DNA of 64,000 nt from Hofstenia miamia (GCA_004352715.1 SCFE01000074.1:783186-847185); one strand, 5' to 3'; numbered from the stretch's first letter, positions 1 through 11,699 are shown. Made by a program: numbers and translations. The notes: generated by a model not told the origin, from the letters alone.

Positions 1-1394
1 CCACAGTATCTTAACCTTCTCATTTTCTATGACGTACTGTGGCTTGTGATCATACCACTTGTCTCCTGCTTCTAACCCATGCTGCCTGCTCAAGCTCCAG
101 TGTACCGTTCGACCTACCTTGTCATACCTGAACTTATACTCATTCTGCGCCAACTTCTCGCATCCTGCTATCAGATGATCTATTGTCTCACACTCTTTCT
201 TACATAGCCTACACTTATCACTTACTTCCACTCTTCTATCTATATGCTTCTTCACCCAGTTTGTTCTTATCGCTTGCTCCTGTGCTGCCATTATCAATGC
301 TTCTGTTTCTCTTTAAAGTCCTGCTTTCTTTAACCACTTGTTGCTCTCTTCTCTGTCACACTTTTCTGTGTTCCTCCAGTATTCTCCATGCATTGCCTTC
401 TGCCTATACCTTGTTTGTCTCTCTGATTCCATCCTACTCTGGTATACCTTATTTCCTTCACTGTCAGCTCTTATCTTCTTTAACTCCTAAGTGACATCCA
501 GTAGTGACCTCTTATGTTGCTTTTCTACATGTTTCTTTAGCCCTAGTGCTTCTGCTTCTACAGTTTCCTCTACACTTAGTAGTTCTTTCCCTCCCTTATG
601 CCTTGCCATGTACAACCTATCTACATCCCCATTTAAGTTGAAAGCTCTCTCTGCTGGTAGTATCTTCCTTGTCTCCCTGTCTAGCTCCCTAAGTTCATTC
701 TTGTTCCACCTAACTATTCCTTCCGAATATCTCAATACTGGTATTGCCCATGTATTAATTGCCTTTATAGTATTCTGCACATTTAATGCTGACTTCTGTA
801 GTACTTTCCTTACTCTCCTCTTGTACTCTTTCCTTAGCCTTGTCTTCATTTCCTCATGATCTGTTCTATCTTTCTCTATCACACCTAAGTACTTGTACCC
901 CTCTTTGACTTCCTCAATCTTATCCCCACTACTCGTCCTCAAACCATCTCCATCTATGCACTTGCCTCTGGTCATTGTCACGGTCGCACACTTTCCTAAT
1001 CCAAATTCCAACCCAGAATCTCTGCTTGCATTCCCCAATGTTTCCACTTGCTTCTGCAACATCTTCCTAGAACTAGCATACATCTTCAGGTCGTCCATGT
1101 ACCATAGGTGACTCACTGCTCTACCATTCTTCTCCATCTTATACCCTATGCTTGTCTCCTTTAACTTTTCTGTGATAGGGATTAAGCTAACTACAAACAG
1201 TAGTGGTGCTAAGCTGTCTCCCTGGAATATGCCTCGCCTAAACCTCAGCCTGTGCCCGTCTATCTCAGTCTGCCACTTTCCCATCTCTCTTCCTAGAAAC
1301 TCAACCCATTTCCGTGAAACTCCATTGGCCTCTAGCGTCCTCAATACCCATCTATGTGATATGCTGTCATATGCCTTCCTGTAGTCTATCCATG
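1..1394 (-). mobile_element. LINE of the R2/R4 superfamily: RT and zinc-knuckle/endonuclease C-terminus, decayed
   Basis: The minus strand encodes a reverse transcriptase fragment (487-1344) followed by the C-terminal part of the same retrotransposon. The RT part carries a QGDSLAPLLF block and the catalytic motif YMDDLKMYA, a combination typical of LINEs with a restriction-like endonuclease (R2, R4, NeSL, HERO). Nearer base 1, in a shifted frame, lies a cysteine-histidine knuckle (C-x2-C, then H, then C; about 159-212) followed by a conserved-looking stretch rich in W, H and Y. This is the usual knuckle-then-endonuclease layout of that group. A stop at 313-315 and a frame change near 487 show the copy is dead. 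The N-terminal RT is lost in the following gap. Exact clade assignment is uncertain. Long plus-strand reading frames over this stretch are antisense shadows. Confidence 0.8.
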
Positions 1395-2380
1395 NNNNNN
1401 NNNNNNNNNNNNNNNNNNNNNNNNNNNNNNNNNNNNNNNNNNNNNNNNNNNNNNNNNNNNNNNNNNNNNNNNNNNNNNNNNNNNNNNNNNNNNNNNNNNN
1501 NNNNNNNNNNNNNNNNNNNNNNNNNNNNNNNNNNNNNNNNNNNNNNNNNNNNNNNNNNNNNNNNNNNNNNNNNNNNNNNNNNNNNNNNNNNNNNNNNNNN
1601 NNNNNNNNNNNNNNNNNNNNNNNNNNNNNNNNNNNNNNNNNNNNNNNNNNNNNNNNNNNNNNNNNNNNNNNNNNNNNNNNNNNNNNNNNNNNNNNNNNNN
1701 NNNNNNNNNNNNNNNNNNNNNNNNNNNNNNNNNNNNNNNNNNNNNNNNNNNNNNNNNNNNNNNNNNNNNNNNNNNNNNNNNNNNNNNNNNNNNNNNNNNN
1801 NNNNNNNNNNNNNNNNNNNNNNNNNNNNNNNNNNNNNNNNNNNNNNNNNNNNNNNNNNNNNNNNNNNNNNNNNNNNNNNNNNNNNNNNNNNNNNNNNNNN
1901 NNNNNNNNNNNNNNNNNNNNNNNNNNNNNNNNNNNNNNNNNNNNNNNNNNNNNNNNNNNNNNNNNNNNNNNNNNNNNNNNNNNNNNNNNNNNNNNNNNNN
2001 NNNNNNNNNNNNNNNNNNNNNNNNNNNNNNNNNNNNNNNNNNNNNNNNNNNNNNNNNNNNNNNNNNNNNNNNNNNNNNNNNNNNNNNNNNNNNNNNNNNN
2101 NNNNNNNNNNNNNNNNNNNNNNNNNNNNNNNNNNNNNNNNNNNNNNNNNNNNNNNNNNNNNNNNNNNNNNNNNNNNNNNNNNNNNNNNNNNNNNNNNNNN
2201 NNNNNNNNNNNNNNNNNNNNNNNNNNNNNNNNNNNNNNNNNNNNNNNNNNNNNNNNNNNNNNNNNNNNNNNNNNNNNNNNNNNNNNNNNNNNNNNNNNNN
2301 NNNNNNNNNNNNNNNNNNNNNNNNNNNNNNNNNNNNNNNNNNNNNNNNNNNNNNNNNNNNNNNNNNNNNNNNNNNNNNNN
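1395..2380. other. assembly gap (986 N)
   Basis: Unsequenced. It separates an R2/R4-type LINE on the minus strand from a different LINE on the plus strand, so at least one element boundary is hidden inside. Confidence 0.99.
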
Positions 2381-3530
2381 TCTAGATAGTAAGTTAAAAG
2401 AATTTGGTTTTGATACAGAATCTAGCATGCTCTTACATAGTTTTTTATCTTGCAGGAAACAAAGGGTACGTATAGAAAACGTCTATTCTGGCTATGTCAC
2501 TACATTCAAAGGTGTTCCACAAGGAACAGTACTAGGCCCGATTCTTTTCGCATTGTATGTTAATGATATGTATAATATCGGTAATCTTGATATTTTTCAA
2601 TATGCTAATGACACTTGTCTTGTTAGTAGTCTTGTAAATCCAAAAATAGCAACAAGACATTTACAATTAAGCATCAAAAACATTACAAAATATTTCATGC
2701 AAAATAAATTAACATTAAATGTAGGGAAAACTCAATTTATGATATTTACACCAAATGAATGTCAGACTTTAGCCAAATCAATTTCTTTAATTGTGGATGA
2801 AGATCTTCCACCAATAAAACAAGCCAATGAAATAACATATCTAGGAGTTCCTTTAGATTCACAACTGAATTTTTCAAGTTTCATTTCAAAAAAAATCAAA
2901 GCGATGGCAGTAGGGATCCATTATTTAAGACAAATTAGAGATATTAGTAGAGATAAACAATTCATATATGCATTCGTTATTTCCAATTACAACTATGCAT
3001 GCACTCTTCTAAACAGCTTGTCTGTGCTACAAGAGGAGAGAATTAATGTGACATTTAACTGGTCGATAACAACAATGTTTCAAATTTGCAAACAAGCAGT
3101 TGGTGATAAATTGTATGAACTCCAAATGCTGTCTCCAAAATACTCTACAATTTATGCAAGTTTGCTGGTGTTTTACAAATATTTAAACTTAAATTTCAAA
3201 TCAACAGAATTTTTGAAAGACACAATAACATATAATAAACGTGTAGGTATGTGCATACTTAATGATAAAATTAAATGTCAAATTTTCAATAACTCCTTTG
3301 TAGCACAGACTTGCAGATTGTGGAATAGATTAGAAAAACCAATTAGAAATTCCCCTAATATAAGAACTTTCAAAAAATTGCTAAAGGAAAATCTACTTGC
3401 ATCACAATATAAATTAAGGTCTTCCAAAAAACTACGTACTTGGCAAAACTGGATATAGTGTAGATATTTTAGTGTTATTTGTACATACTAATTTTTTACT
3501 TAATTTATAACTTTATGATCAAATAAAGCT
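2381..3530 (+). mobile_element. Jockey/CR1-like LINE, 3' part of reverse transcriptase
   Basis: An open frame from the gap edge to the stop at 3456-3458 encodes the C-terminal half of a non-LTR retrotransposon RT. Visible blocks are GVPQGTVLGPILFALYVND, the catalytic box, LNVGKTQFMIF, a YLGV block and a C-terminal LWNRLEKPIR motif. The catalytic box reads YANDT where active enzymes have YADDT, so the first catalytic aspartate is Asn here and the copy is probably inactive, although the rest of the frame is intact. A short AT-rich 3' tail follows, containing an AATAAA-like signal near 3521. Copies near 29.5-30.8 kb (+), 35.8-36.3 kb (-) and 36.5-38.2 kb (-) look related. Jockey versus CR1 clade was not resolved. 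Confidence 0.85.
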
Positions 3531-3531
3531 G

Positions 3532-3729
3532 ATGATACTCATTATTAAGTGTAAGGCTTTCAGTAACACAACAAATATGTGGAATCAGTTATACGCCCAA
3601 ACACGCAATGAACCAAATATAAATGTCATTTATAATTTACTAATTTTAATTACTAAAACAAGACTTACTAGCCACAGCCATCTACTAGATGGCTGTGTAC
3701 TAGCTAATCAGTATATATTAGGCTCCTAA
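3532..3729 (+). pseudogene. C-terminal scrap of a second, related LINE
   Basis: A 65-codon frame follows directly after the LINE tail. It contains an N-x-x-N-M-W-N-Q-L pattern followed by a basic, leucine-rich end. This resembles the C-terminal block of the preceding RT (F-x-x-x-x-x-R-L-W-N-R-L). It is best read as the 3' remnant of another copy of the same family in tandem. The similarity is weak and was judged by eye only. Confidence 0.45.
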
Positions 3730-4863
3730 AAAAGAGTAATACATAGTAAGGCAGCATTAGACAAGGAATATATCAAGTGTAAATATTGTTAATTTGTTTT
3801 GTAAATTTTTATTTGTTTAATGTAGCAATTTTTCCAAAAATATAGCTCATAACAATTATTGCAACCCCTTTCTTAAGCAAATGTTTGCACCATTATGGGT
3901 AACCCTGTATAAACCAGGACGCGTAGCCGGCACTTTTTGTATCGATTAGCAATTCCTGTAACCGACCTGACTCGAATAATACTAGTGTGACTTGAGCTTG
4001 TCAAATAAAAATTACCATTATAATGCGCACAGAATGTGTTTAAATAAAATTATCAATGAAAGCAATACAAAATCAAGAAAAAATACACAAATAATCCATT
4101 ACAATTTCAAAGATTGAAATGTTTGACTTCTTAAATTTTTCTTAAATCTTTTATTATTCTTTCACCCTTCATTTAATAAATGACCCGCAACCCAACCCGT
4201 CTAAGAATGACCTGCAACCCAGCCTTCGGACCTGTTTCTCATTCTGGTGTAAACAGTACAAGTTAACTATGATTTTCCAATAAATTATACATTTGTTTGG
4301 TATTCTAACTTAAAGATTTTGATAAAATAAGGTTAAGTAAAAATGATTGCAAAACAAGTCATTTTCGTTATTTTGAGCTTTGTTAATGCAACTTTCATAA
4401 AACATAAAATATTACTTTCTATTTTTGGCTGTTATAATGTGGTGTAAAATGCATAGAAACACGACATTTGTCTTCCTTACCAAACTTATTGTTGAATATT
4501 TACTATAAATTTTCAATGACTGCAAATGAAATCGGCAGGTCAAACTAAATCCAAAAGATAACACATTTTTATAACCGAGATTTTGAAATTAATTTAGAAA
4601 TAATTCTGCTAAGTTTAACCCTTTCCTAACATTTTGATGTTCAAGTTATCTGTTGTTCAATTTTCTAACGTGCAGTATATCACTATATCCAAAACTTATC
4701 AATTTAGGCTAAGCGCGCACTGTTGATTATTTAATTTAACTAATTTATTTACAAATTAAATAGTTTATCAACATTTTTAATCTGTTCAAATCGCTCATTT
4801 TAGGATGGATTTCATTAAGACACAGCATGTCGTACGGCAATAAATCAATTACCAGAAATGCGT
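3730..4863. other. AT-rich stretch, no gene seen
   Basis: No convincing coding frame or RNA gene is visible. Short open frames lack any recognisable motif. A slightly GC-richer piece at 3900-4240 has repeated 'acccgcaaccc'-like phrases and may be an old repeat, but no ends could be defined. Confidence 0.6.
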
Positions 4864-5924
4864 AAGGGACTATTCTAGATAGATTGTGTGAACATGAAGA
4901 CCCTATGAAGTTCCTTAATTTTCTTTCGAGGGAATGCGTAGTGTTATTAGTTTGAATAACATGCAAATACAAATTTTTTAAAGAAATTTTTCTGTCTTAT
5001 TGGTTGTAAACGTGTCATCGTTACAAGTGGCGTCGGTGAGAGGGTGGGCCTCACTCGGCAATACATTTTTTTATTCTGCAAAAATAAAAATATAACTTAT
5101 TATAAGCAATTTTAAACAATTTCAGGGCCACAAGTTTTGAACATATCAAAATAACAAAATAATTATATAAATAGCCAAAAATTGAGCACCAATATTAGAA
5201 TAAAATCTTTTATAAACAATTTTCGACTACTTTGAAGGTCCAATAGTCATATAGGTATAAAATGTTTAGTATTAAATATCTAGTATACATCAAAGCGGTT
5301 AGTGAAAATTTAACACATAAATTTGGGAGTTTTTGAGTTGGGGCATCTTCAAAATTTAGATTATACATGTACAATTAGTCTAGACAATTGCAAATGTTGC
5401 GTATCCTTACATATATTATGTCTACTTTCAGGCAGAGAAACAGTTGTTTAAAATAAAATAGAAGCTCTGGTATTTAGTACAGGTGATGAGCTAAATTATA
5501 GCTTGATTCTTCTTTCCAAGTCAATTAACTCAACCCAATTTTGAAAAAAACTCGTCCTCTTTATAAAGCTATGGCAATAATTTTTTAAACTGCTTGTAAG
5601 AATTATTTTTTAACTATAAATTATAATTCGAAGCCCGCTTCTGAATGAATCAACGCCTTTCATCGTCACCAATTGTTCAATTAATTGCAGTGCGTGCACG
5701 TCCATTGAAAACGCTATGTTCTATTTTATATATCAACAGTTTAATCAACGCGAAAATATATCAAGCTGGAATTTTTTAATTTCTGTGATCATTAAATTGC
5801 TAGGCGCGTTGACGTAAAGAAAGCTCTGTGTTCTATTTTGTAAACTAAATAGTTTCGTATTTACGTAAATTAAAAATCACTAGTGCGCGTGACGCCTTAA
5901 AGAGATTTAATTTAAGATCCTTGT
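4864..5924. repeat. 1,061-bp direct repeat, copy 1
   Basis: This stretch recurs at 5926-6986, apparently base for base wherever I compared it, separated only by a single N at 5925. It contains no recognisable gene. A perfect tandem repeat with one N at the joint is the signature of two overlapping contig ends placed end to end rather than merged. Confidence 0.95.
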
Positions 5925-5925
5925 N

Positions 5926-6986
5926 AAGGGACTATTCTAGATAGATTGTGTGAACATGAAGACCCTATGAAGTTCCTTAATTTTCTTTCGAGGGAATGCG
6001 TAGTGTTATTAGTTTGAATAACATGCAAATACAAATTTTTTAAAGAAATTTTTCTGTCTTATTGGTTGTAAACGTGTCATCGTTACAAGTGGCGTCGGTG
6101 AGAGGGTGGGCCTCACTCGGCAATACATTTTTTTATTCTGCAAAAATAAAAATATAACTTATTATAAGCAATTTTAAACAATTTCAGGGCCACAAGTTTT
6201 GAACATATCAAAATAACAAAATAATTATATAAATAGCCAAAAATTGAGCACCAATATTAGAATAAAATCTTTTATAAACAATTTTCGACTACTTTGAAGG
6301 TCCAATAGTCATATAGGTATAAAATGTTTAGTATTAAATATCTAGTATACATCAAAGCGGTTAGTGAAAATTTAACACATAAATTTGGGAGTTTTTGAGT
6401 TGGGGCATCTTCAAAATTTAGATTATACATGTACAATTAGTCTAGACAATTGCAAATGTTGCGTATCCTTACATATATTATGTCTACTTTCAGGCAGAGA
6501 AACAGTTGTTTAAAATAAAATAGAAGCTCTGGTATTTAGTACAGGTGATGAGCTAAATTATAGCTTGATTCTTCTTTCCAAGTCAATTAACTCAACCCAA
6601 TTTTGAAAAAAACTCGTCCTCTTTATAAAGCTATGGCAATAATTTTTTAAACTGCTTGTAAGAATTATTTTTTAACTATAAATTATAATTCGAAGCCCGC
6701 TTCTGAATGAATCAACGCCTTTCATCGTCACCAATTGTTCAATTAATTGCAGTGCGTGCACGTCCATTGAAAACGCTATGTTCTATTTTATATATCAACA
6801 GTTTAATCAACGCGAAAATATATCAAGCTGGAATTTTTTAATTTCTGTGATCATTAAATTGCTAGGCGCGTTGACGTAAAGAAAGCTCTGTGTTCTATTT
6901 TGTAAACTAAATAGTTTCGTATTTACGTAAATTAAAAATCACTAGTGCGCGTGACGCCTTAAAGAGATTTAATTTAAGATCCTTGT
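5926..6986. repeat. 1,061-bp direct repeat, copy 2
   Basis: Second copy, at an offset of 1,062 from copy 1. Sequence after 6986 is single-copy and AT-rich. The likely true locus has one copy. Confidence 0.95.
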
Positions 6987-8211
6987 TTCATACCTGGAGA
7001 ATTAATGGCATGCTTTTGCAAGTATTTTTTGTATTGTATATCGATTTTCCTAATCTACATTTAATGGGTTATATGAAAGTTTTTGGGAAATCCCAAAAAA
7101 ATTTAATGTATTATGTATGTAGTCTTGCATCTTAGATACTTTCTGAGTTAAAAGTTTTGCGTTTGTTTGGCCAGATATAACTTAATATAACAAAATGCGA
7201 TAATTGTTGGTTTTTAGATGTTCCCAGCCATTGCACCACCAAAACGCGTATTTTTCTATACTAACTCTTTTAGACTTTTTATTGAATTAATTGTATAAAT
7301 TTCTTTATTTTTATATATTCAACAAATATATTTTTTATTGGAACCTGACAATTGTTGGGTTTTGCAGAGACTCAGACGACTGTAGTATATAAATATATAT
7401 TTTTATCTATAACTTGTTTTATATGACGTATTTTATTAATTCTATTTATTTTACTTATACAGTGAGCTATTAGCTTTTTATTATGACCCAACAATTATTG
7501 ATTCCCAACTCCTACAACCTAGAACATATCAATATGATTTTTATCGATGCATTATTTTATATGACATTTCTTAATTGTATTTATTTTTTATTTTTTAAAT
7601 TACACAAATGATTTTTTGTTGTAATCCGACAGTTATCCGCTTTTCAAAAGTTTACAACGTCTACAGCATATAGATTATGATGTATCCCACATTTGATTAT
7701 TACGATTAATTTTTTTCGATTTCTGCAGTAAATCCGTTAATATATTAAAAATATTTTTTCGGTTTTCTTCAAAAAAATCAAGCTTGCCGCGAAGGGAAAT
7801 ATGTTGGCTGTAGAATGAAAAAAATGTACTATCCATTTAAGTATTGGTAGCTTAAAATCAATTGAGCATTTTTAGTAATTAGACTTGTTTGAAAAATATG
7901 AATAATTTGAAAAAGAAACTAATATTTTTTGAATTTGTTATAGGTTCTTTTTATAAAATGCTTATAAGAATTAAACAACAATGTTTACAGTGAATTCTTC
8001 TATAAATTTCATGCTTGAAGAGCTGTTTTGTTATATAGTGTAGAAAACTTCTGTAAATGTTGAATAGTTTGCCGAAGTTTGCATATATTGTAAAATAGTC
8101 CATTTTTTAATTTGATTATAAAATTTCAACTGTGCAATCTTTTGGTAAAAGTCCACTATCATTAAAATTCACTTTACAGTAACGCTTTTTATTGGTTGTG
8201 TTTCCTATACC
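6987..8211. other. AT-rich stretch, no gene seen
   Basis: Long A/T runs and scattered short open frames. No motif, RNA gene or element end was recognised. Confidence 0.6.
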
Positions 8212-9166
8212 CAGACTGGCCGTCGGTATAGGCAAGCCCAAATGTGGCTTGCTCATGGGCTGGGTATGAGCACGATTTACTATTCTGTGGGTATGCCCAC
8301 ATATTACAATACGTTTCTTCTGGTAAAGCATTATTTTTATTGACAATTTTTGTAATAGATTTTATTTATTTTGCCAAAAGGCTTTAAAATTCCCATATTT
8401 GAAAGAATTCTCATCATCATACCTAATTGTAATTCAATTTACCAATGGTACATACATGATGATAAGTTTGGTTGGTGGAATCAAAGAGGGATTAAAGTTG
8501 TAAAGCGGGATTTGACAAATTCGTGTCTTAAAGGAGATGGTGTTAAGTGGAAGAGGGTTGTTTCAATTACAAAGGCTTTAGAAGTAGCTAAAAGTATCTG
8601 ACAAAATTTTCAACTGAAAAGTTTCAAGAATGAAAGACATTAGTTGTCAATGCTCTTGCTGATAATCCAACTGTCAATTCACTCACTGGCTAGAATTTCA
8701 AGTGCTACTGCCAATTACGTTGCTTCAGAAAGCCGTGTGGTTAATCGTTTGTATGATTTTCCATTTGGTCGAGCAACAATTTGTAGCAATGCTACCTGAG
8801 TTTGGTCAATAAGCAAATGCAAATTTACGGAAGTTTTTCGCTCCTACTACCACAAGCCCATCATTCTATATCTCAGGTTGTATTGGCTAATGGTCTGCGC
8901 GCCAATCTGTACTTGCTCATTATAGAGCACTTGTTGCATGTGGACTTGATCCGCAATTTGAGTGGTTTCAGTTTCCTCTGCCAATTGAAACAATAGACCA
9001 TAATCTCAGCAAGACGTTTATAAATTTTTTATGTTAGAAAAGCGTTTCTTCGATACTTTTTGTAGTGGGAATACTGTGTACTGAGTTGTTAAAAGTTTCT
9101 GTGGGTGTGGGCTTGACCAGAAACCTTGTGGATGTGGGCTGAAACTATCGAACCACGGCCAGCCTG
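8212..9166. mobile_element. hAT-like non-autonomous or decayed transposon with 8-bp TSD
   Basis: The left end reads CAGACTGGCCGT and the right end, on the opposite strand, CAGGCTGGCCGT: 11 of 12 bases match, and the CAG start is typical of hAT elements. The flanks are CCTATACC (8204-8211) and CCTAAACC (9167-9174), which match at 7 of 8 positions as an 8-bp target site duplication. Subterminal GGGC/GCCC-rich words occur inside both ends. Interior frames (for example 8371-8601 on the plus strand) carry stops and no transposase motif I recognise. The element is about 955 bp and lies 250 bp upstream of the first helicase exon. Confidence 0.72.
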
Positions 9167-9416
9167 CCTAAACCCCCTTAAGTAAAATTATATTTGACTT
9201 ATTGTTAGTTTAAGTATTCCTTACAAATATAGGTTTTTGTTTTAGTCATGGTTTATACAGTCTTACAACGACCAAACCACATTATTTGATTGTAACTAAA
9301 TTTGTTGTAACTGTTTTTCAACTTGCATTAGATTTGGGCCCCATTTTTGCATTAATAGTTTTCCGATTTTATATTATTTTTATTTTTTATGCAAGTATCA
9401 TTCGTCTTATATTTAG

Positions 9417-9572
9417 CGGTGCCGATGTGTATCTATCAGAGTATCTCTCTCCCGCAGTAACTACTGGTGAAATTTCTGCTACCTACCTTCGCCTTTATAC
9501 TACAAAAAGAAACATACGGTCTATTTCAGATGTAGTTCTGCGCTATTGCCGTCTAAAACGTGGAGCGCTAAG
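9417..9572 (+). CDS. HELZ-like helicase, exon a (post-motif Ia block)
   Basis: The acceptor is an AG at 9415-9416 after a T-rich tract, and the donor is AG|GTTGTT at 9573. The exon starts with one base completing a codon and ends with two bases (phase 2). It encodes SGADVYLSEYL and then a stretch ending VVLRYC. In HELZ proteins the corresponding region is the NSAAD-type motif followed by a KRNIR-like and a V-x-x-Y-C segment between motifs Ia and II. Only this phase joins in frame to the next exon. The reading frame stays open past the donor to 9588, so the exon end is set by phase and similarity, not by a stop. Confidence 0.75.
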
Positions 9573-9800
9573 GTTGTTCAATGAATAGTAAATACGCTTA
9601 GGGAACCTTCAGCTATCACAATTTGCATATTTAGTGTAACGATTCGCAATCCTAAAAATTTTGTATATCTGTTTTCAACGTTGCATGGCTTAGAAGTCTG
9701 ATACAGCTATCCCATTAAGTTCTACTATATTATTTCTTACAAATTAAATTGTGAGTCTGTATTTGTATAAAAACGCGTATCTTAAAAATTTTTAGTTTAG

Positions 9801-9803
<3 letters not shown>

Positions 9804-9833
<30 letters not shown>
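9804..9833. repeat. (AT)n microsatellite in helicase intron
   Basis: About 15 AT dinucleotides in the intron between the first two exons found. Confidence 0.95.
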
Positions 9834-9836
<3 letters not shown>

Positions 9837-10148
9837 CAATTCATCAGTACCATGATAATTAAGAAATTAATAATTTTAAAAAAAATAAAGATATTAATTT
9901 TGACCTTTTTGCTATCATTGCTAATAGGATTCAACAGATGAATATGAATATAGGGCTTAGAATTATTTTCAAAGAATCTATTCAATTTGTTATTGGGGCA
10001 AAACTATGACGTGATAATAATTCAATTTTTATATAGTTGTGATTATATAGTGATTCTATTCAGTAAGATCGCTAGCTATTCATAACATAATTATATAATA
10101 TTATTTTGTTTGTATGCCATATGAGAAAACTTTAATTCATAAATTTAG

Positions 10149-10226
10149 GCTACCAACGTTGACAGAAATGAACAATTGCGATGTCATTATAACAACAGAT
10201 TCAATGTGCATGCATCTCTGCAATCA
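10149..10226 (+). CDS. HELZ-like helicase, exon b (linker before motif II)
   Basis: The acceptor is AATTTAG at 10147-10148. The exon reads LPTLTEMNNCDVIITTD and ends MHLCN plus two bases (CA). The N-C-D-V-I-I-T-T segment corresponds to the strand before motif II, which in HELZ reads like a V-V-V-V-T-L segment. The donor CA|GTGATGG at 10227 lies inside the terminal inverted repeat of a hAT-like MITE that begins at 10225, so the last two exonic bases are element sequence. Phase 2 matches the next exon. Confidence 0.75.
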
Positions 10227-10657
10227 GTGATGGCCAGATAAATAAATCATATTTTTTATCATATATATGATCATATAATTATAAATACATTTAAACCTGA
10301 ATCATATAGTATATGACGTCATATATATGAAAAATATAAAAGATGAGGTACAATATATATTACGGAATTGACGTTATGTGATTTGGCTGGTGTCGGTATC
10401 TGAATGTTTCGAAAACAAACCTTTTTAATCAATATTTTGTCAAAGCAGTCTAGTACACATGTAGTAGAGGCTAGTACGGGGCGAGGGTACTAGTACAGCC
10501 TAATACATACTTAGTGGAGCGGGAAATATATTGAAATAATATCGAAAATCATATTAATAGATTTCAAACATGGAAACCATATGTATGATTAATCTAAACT
10601 AAATTATAGGGAATATAAATATAAATATAGGCAGAATCATTTATATGGCCATCACTG
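10225..10657. mobile_element. hAT-like MITE that forms the intron between helicase exons b and c
   Basis: The ends read CAGTGATGGCCAGATAAAT and, on the opposite strand, CAGTGATGGCCATATAAAT (18 of 19 match). The flanks TCTGCAAT (10217-10224) and TGTGTAAT (10658-10665) agree at 6 of 8 positions as an aged 8-bp target duplication. The 433-bp element is AT-rich and has no coding capacity. Its left end supplies the 5' splice site (CA|GTG), and the acceptor TTGCAG lies just beyond the right target duplication. Deleting the element and one duplication leaves an uninterrupted reading frame joining both helicase exons. Confidence 0.8.
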
Positions 10658-10670
10658 TGTGTAATTGCAG

Positions 10671-10823
10671 GCCAAAACTTCGGCCTTTTACTCATATTTT
10701 TATTGACGAAGCTGCTCAATTACTTGAATGTGATATTCTCCCTCCTATCCTGCTAGCTAATAAAGATACACACATCATTATGGCTGGAGATACTTTGCAA
10801 ATAGCTCCCAATGTATTTTCCAA
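10671..10823 (+). CDS. HELZ-like helicase, exon c (motifs II and III)
   Basis: The acceptor is TAATTGCAG|G. The exon carries PKLRPFTHIFIDEAAQ, with the Walker B-type motif II DEAAQ that binds Mg-ATP, followed by LLANKDTHIIMAGDTLQIAP, which includes motif III (GD-x-x-Q). It ends in NVFS plus two bases at AA|GTTCGT, which joins in frame to the next exon to give the S-K-L-A-R-D stretch seen in the family as S-E-F-A-R. The frame stays open for four more bases to a possible phase-0 donor, but that would break the reading, so 10823 is preferred. Confidence 0.85.
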
Positions 10824-11699
10824 GTTCGTTTAGCATTTTACTTGATTAATAGTACATGCATCTTCTATTTAATTACAGTATTCTTGGCGTAGTTTGAGTA
10901 AATTGTGTATATCAGAGATGCCAATAGATTTTATAGTGGTCCTATTCTCTAGTATATATAATTCACAATAACTTAATGTCCGCTCGTGTTATGGCTTATA
11001 CTTCCGCCTAAAATATTGAAACAACAATGAAATATTTGTCTGTCATGTTCCAAATGTAGCAGAATACAATACCTAATATACATTCAATTTTTCATTCTCC
11101 ATGATCAAATATATCATTCAAATAACAACAATACTATATTTCAATTTGTTGATTGAGATATGTCAATATAATTTTCGAATTTAAGTTTTCACATCAGAAG
11201 TCAATGTAACTGGGCAAACCACTTCTGACAATGCTGTTTCTCAATCAATTCCTTCTAATGCAATATTTTGATTGTTATTCAAAGACTGAAAGTGGCATCC
11301 CAATTATGGGGATGCTACATGTTCATATATACATGGAGATTTAGTTTACCCACTTATTGGGATTAACGGAATCAATTGCTAAAATAGTTTGAAAAAGTGG
11401 ATACCACTGCGTCCAATCTTTGGCAGTTCGGTTTGCATCACAACATTCAGGTCGTAAAAATATGGTGATTGAATTGTAGTAGGATAAGATTAATTTTAGT
11501 AGGCTTTTAATTACCATAAAATAACTTTACAAAAGTAAATAATGTTGCAAACTAGATGTATTTATAGCAAATTGTACAGATGTTACTAGTAATGTTTGCT
11601 CTATTCAAAACTTGTTTACAACAGGTAGATCTAACCATGGGTTGAGATGATACATAATTTTAAGAAAGGCTTATATGAATCATGTGAATTGGCTTAAGT

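Noticed and set aside
183-1384. Several plus-strand open frames
   Set aside because: They are antisense shadows of the minus-strand R2/R4-type LINE.
1314-3458. A 714-codon plus-strand frame
   Set aside because: Most of it is the N gap read through. Only the part after 2381 is real.
4745-4972. Minus-strand 75-codon frame
   Set aside because: No motif or coding bias seen, and it overlaps the start of the duplicated non-coding block.
8371-8601. Plus-strand frame containing E-R-I-L-I-I-I-P-N-C-N-S, reminiscent of the segment before the first helicase exon found
   Set aside because: It lies inside the 8212-9166 element, has no donor in the phase needed to join 9417, and lacks a P-loop. Probably chance.
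10824-10833. Phase-0 donor at 10828 for helicase exon c
   Set aside because: It would not join exon d in frame, whereas the donor at 10824 does and gives the family-like sequence.
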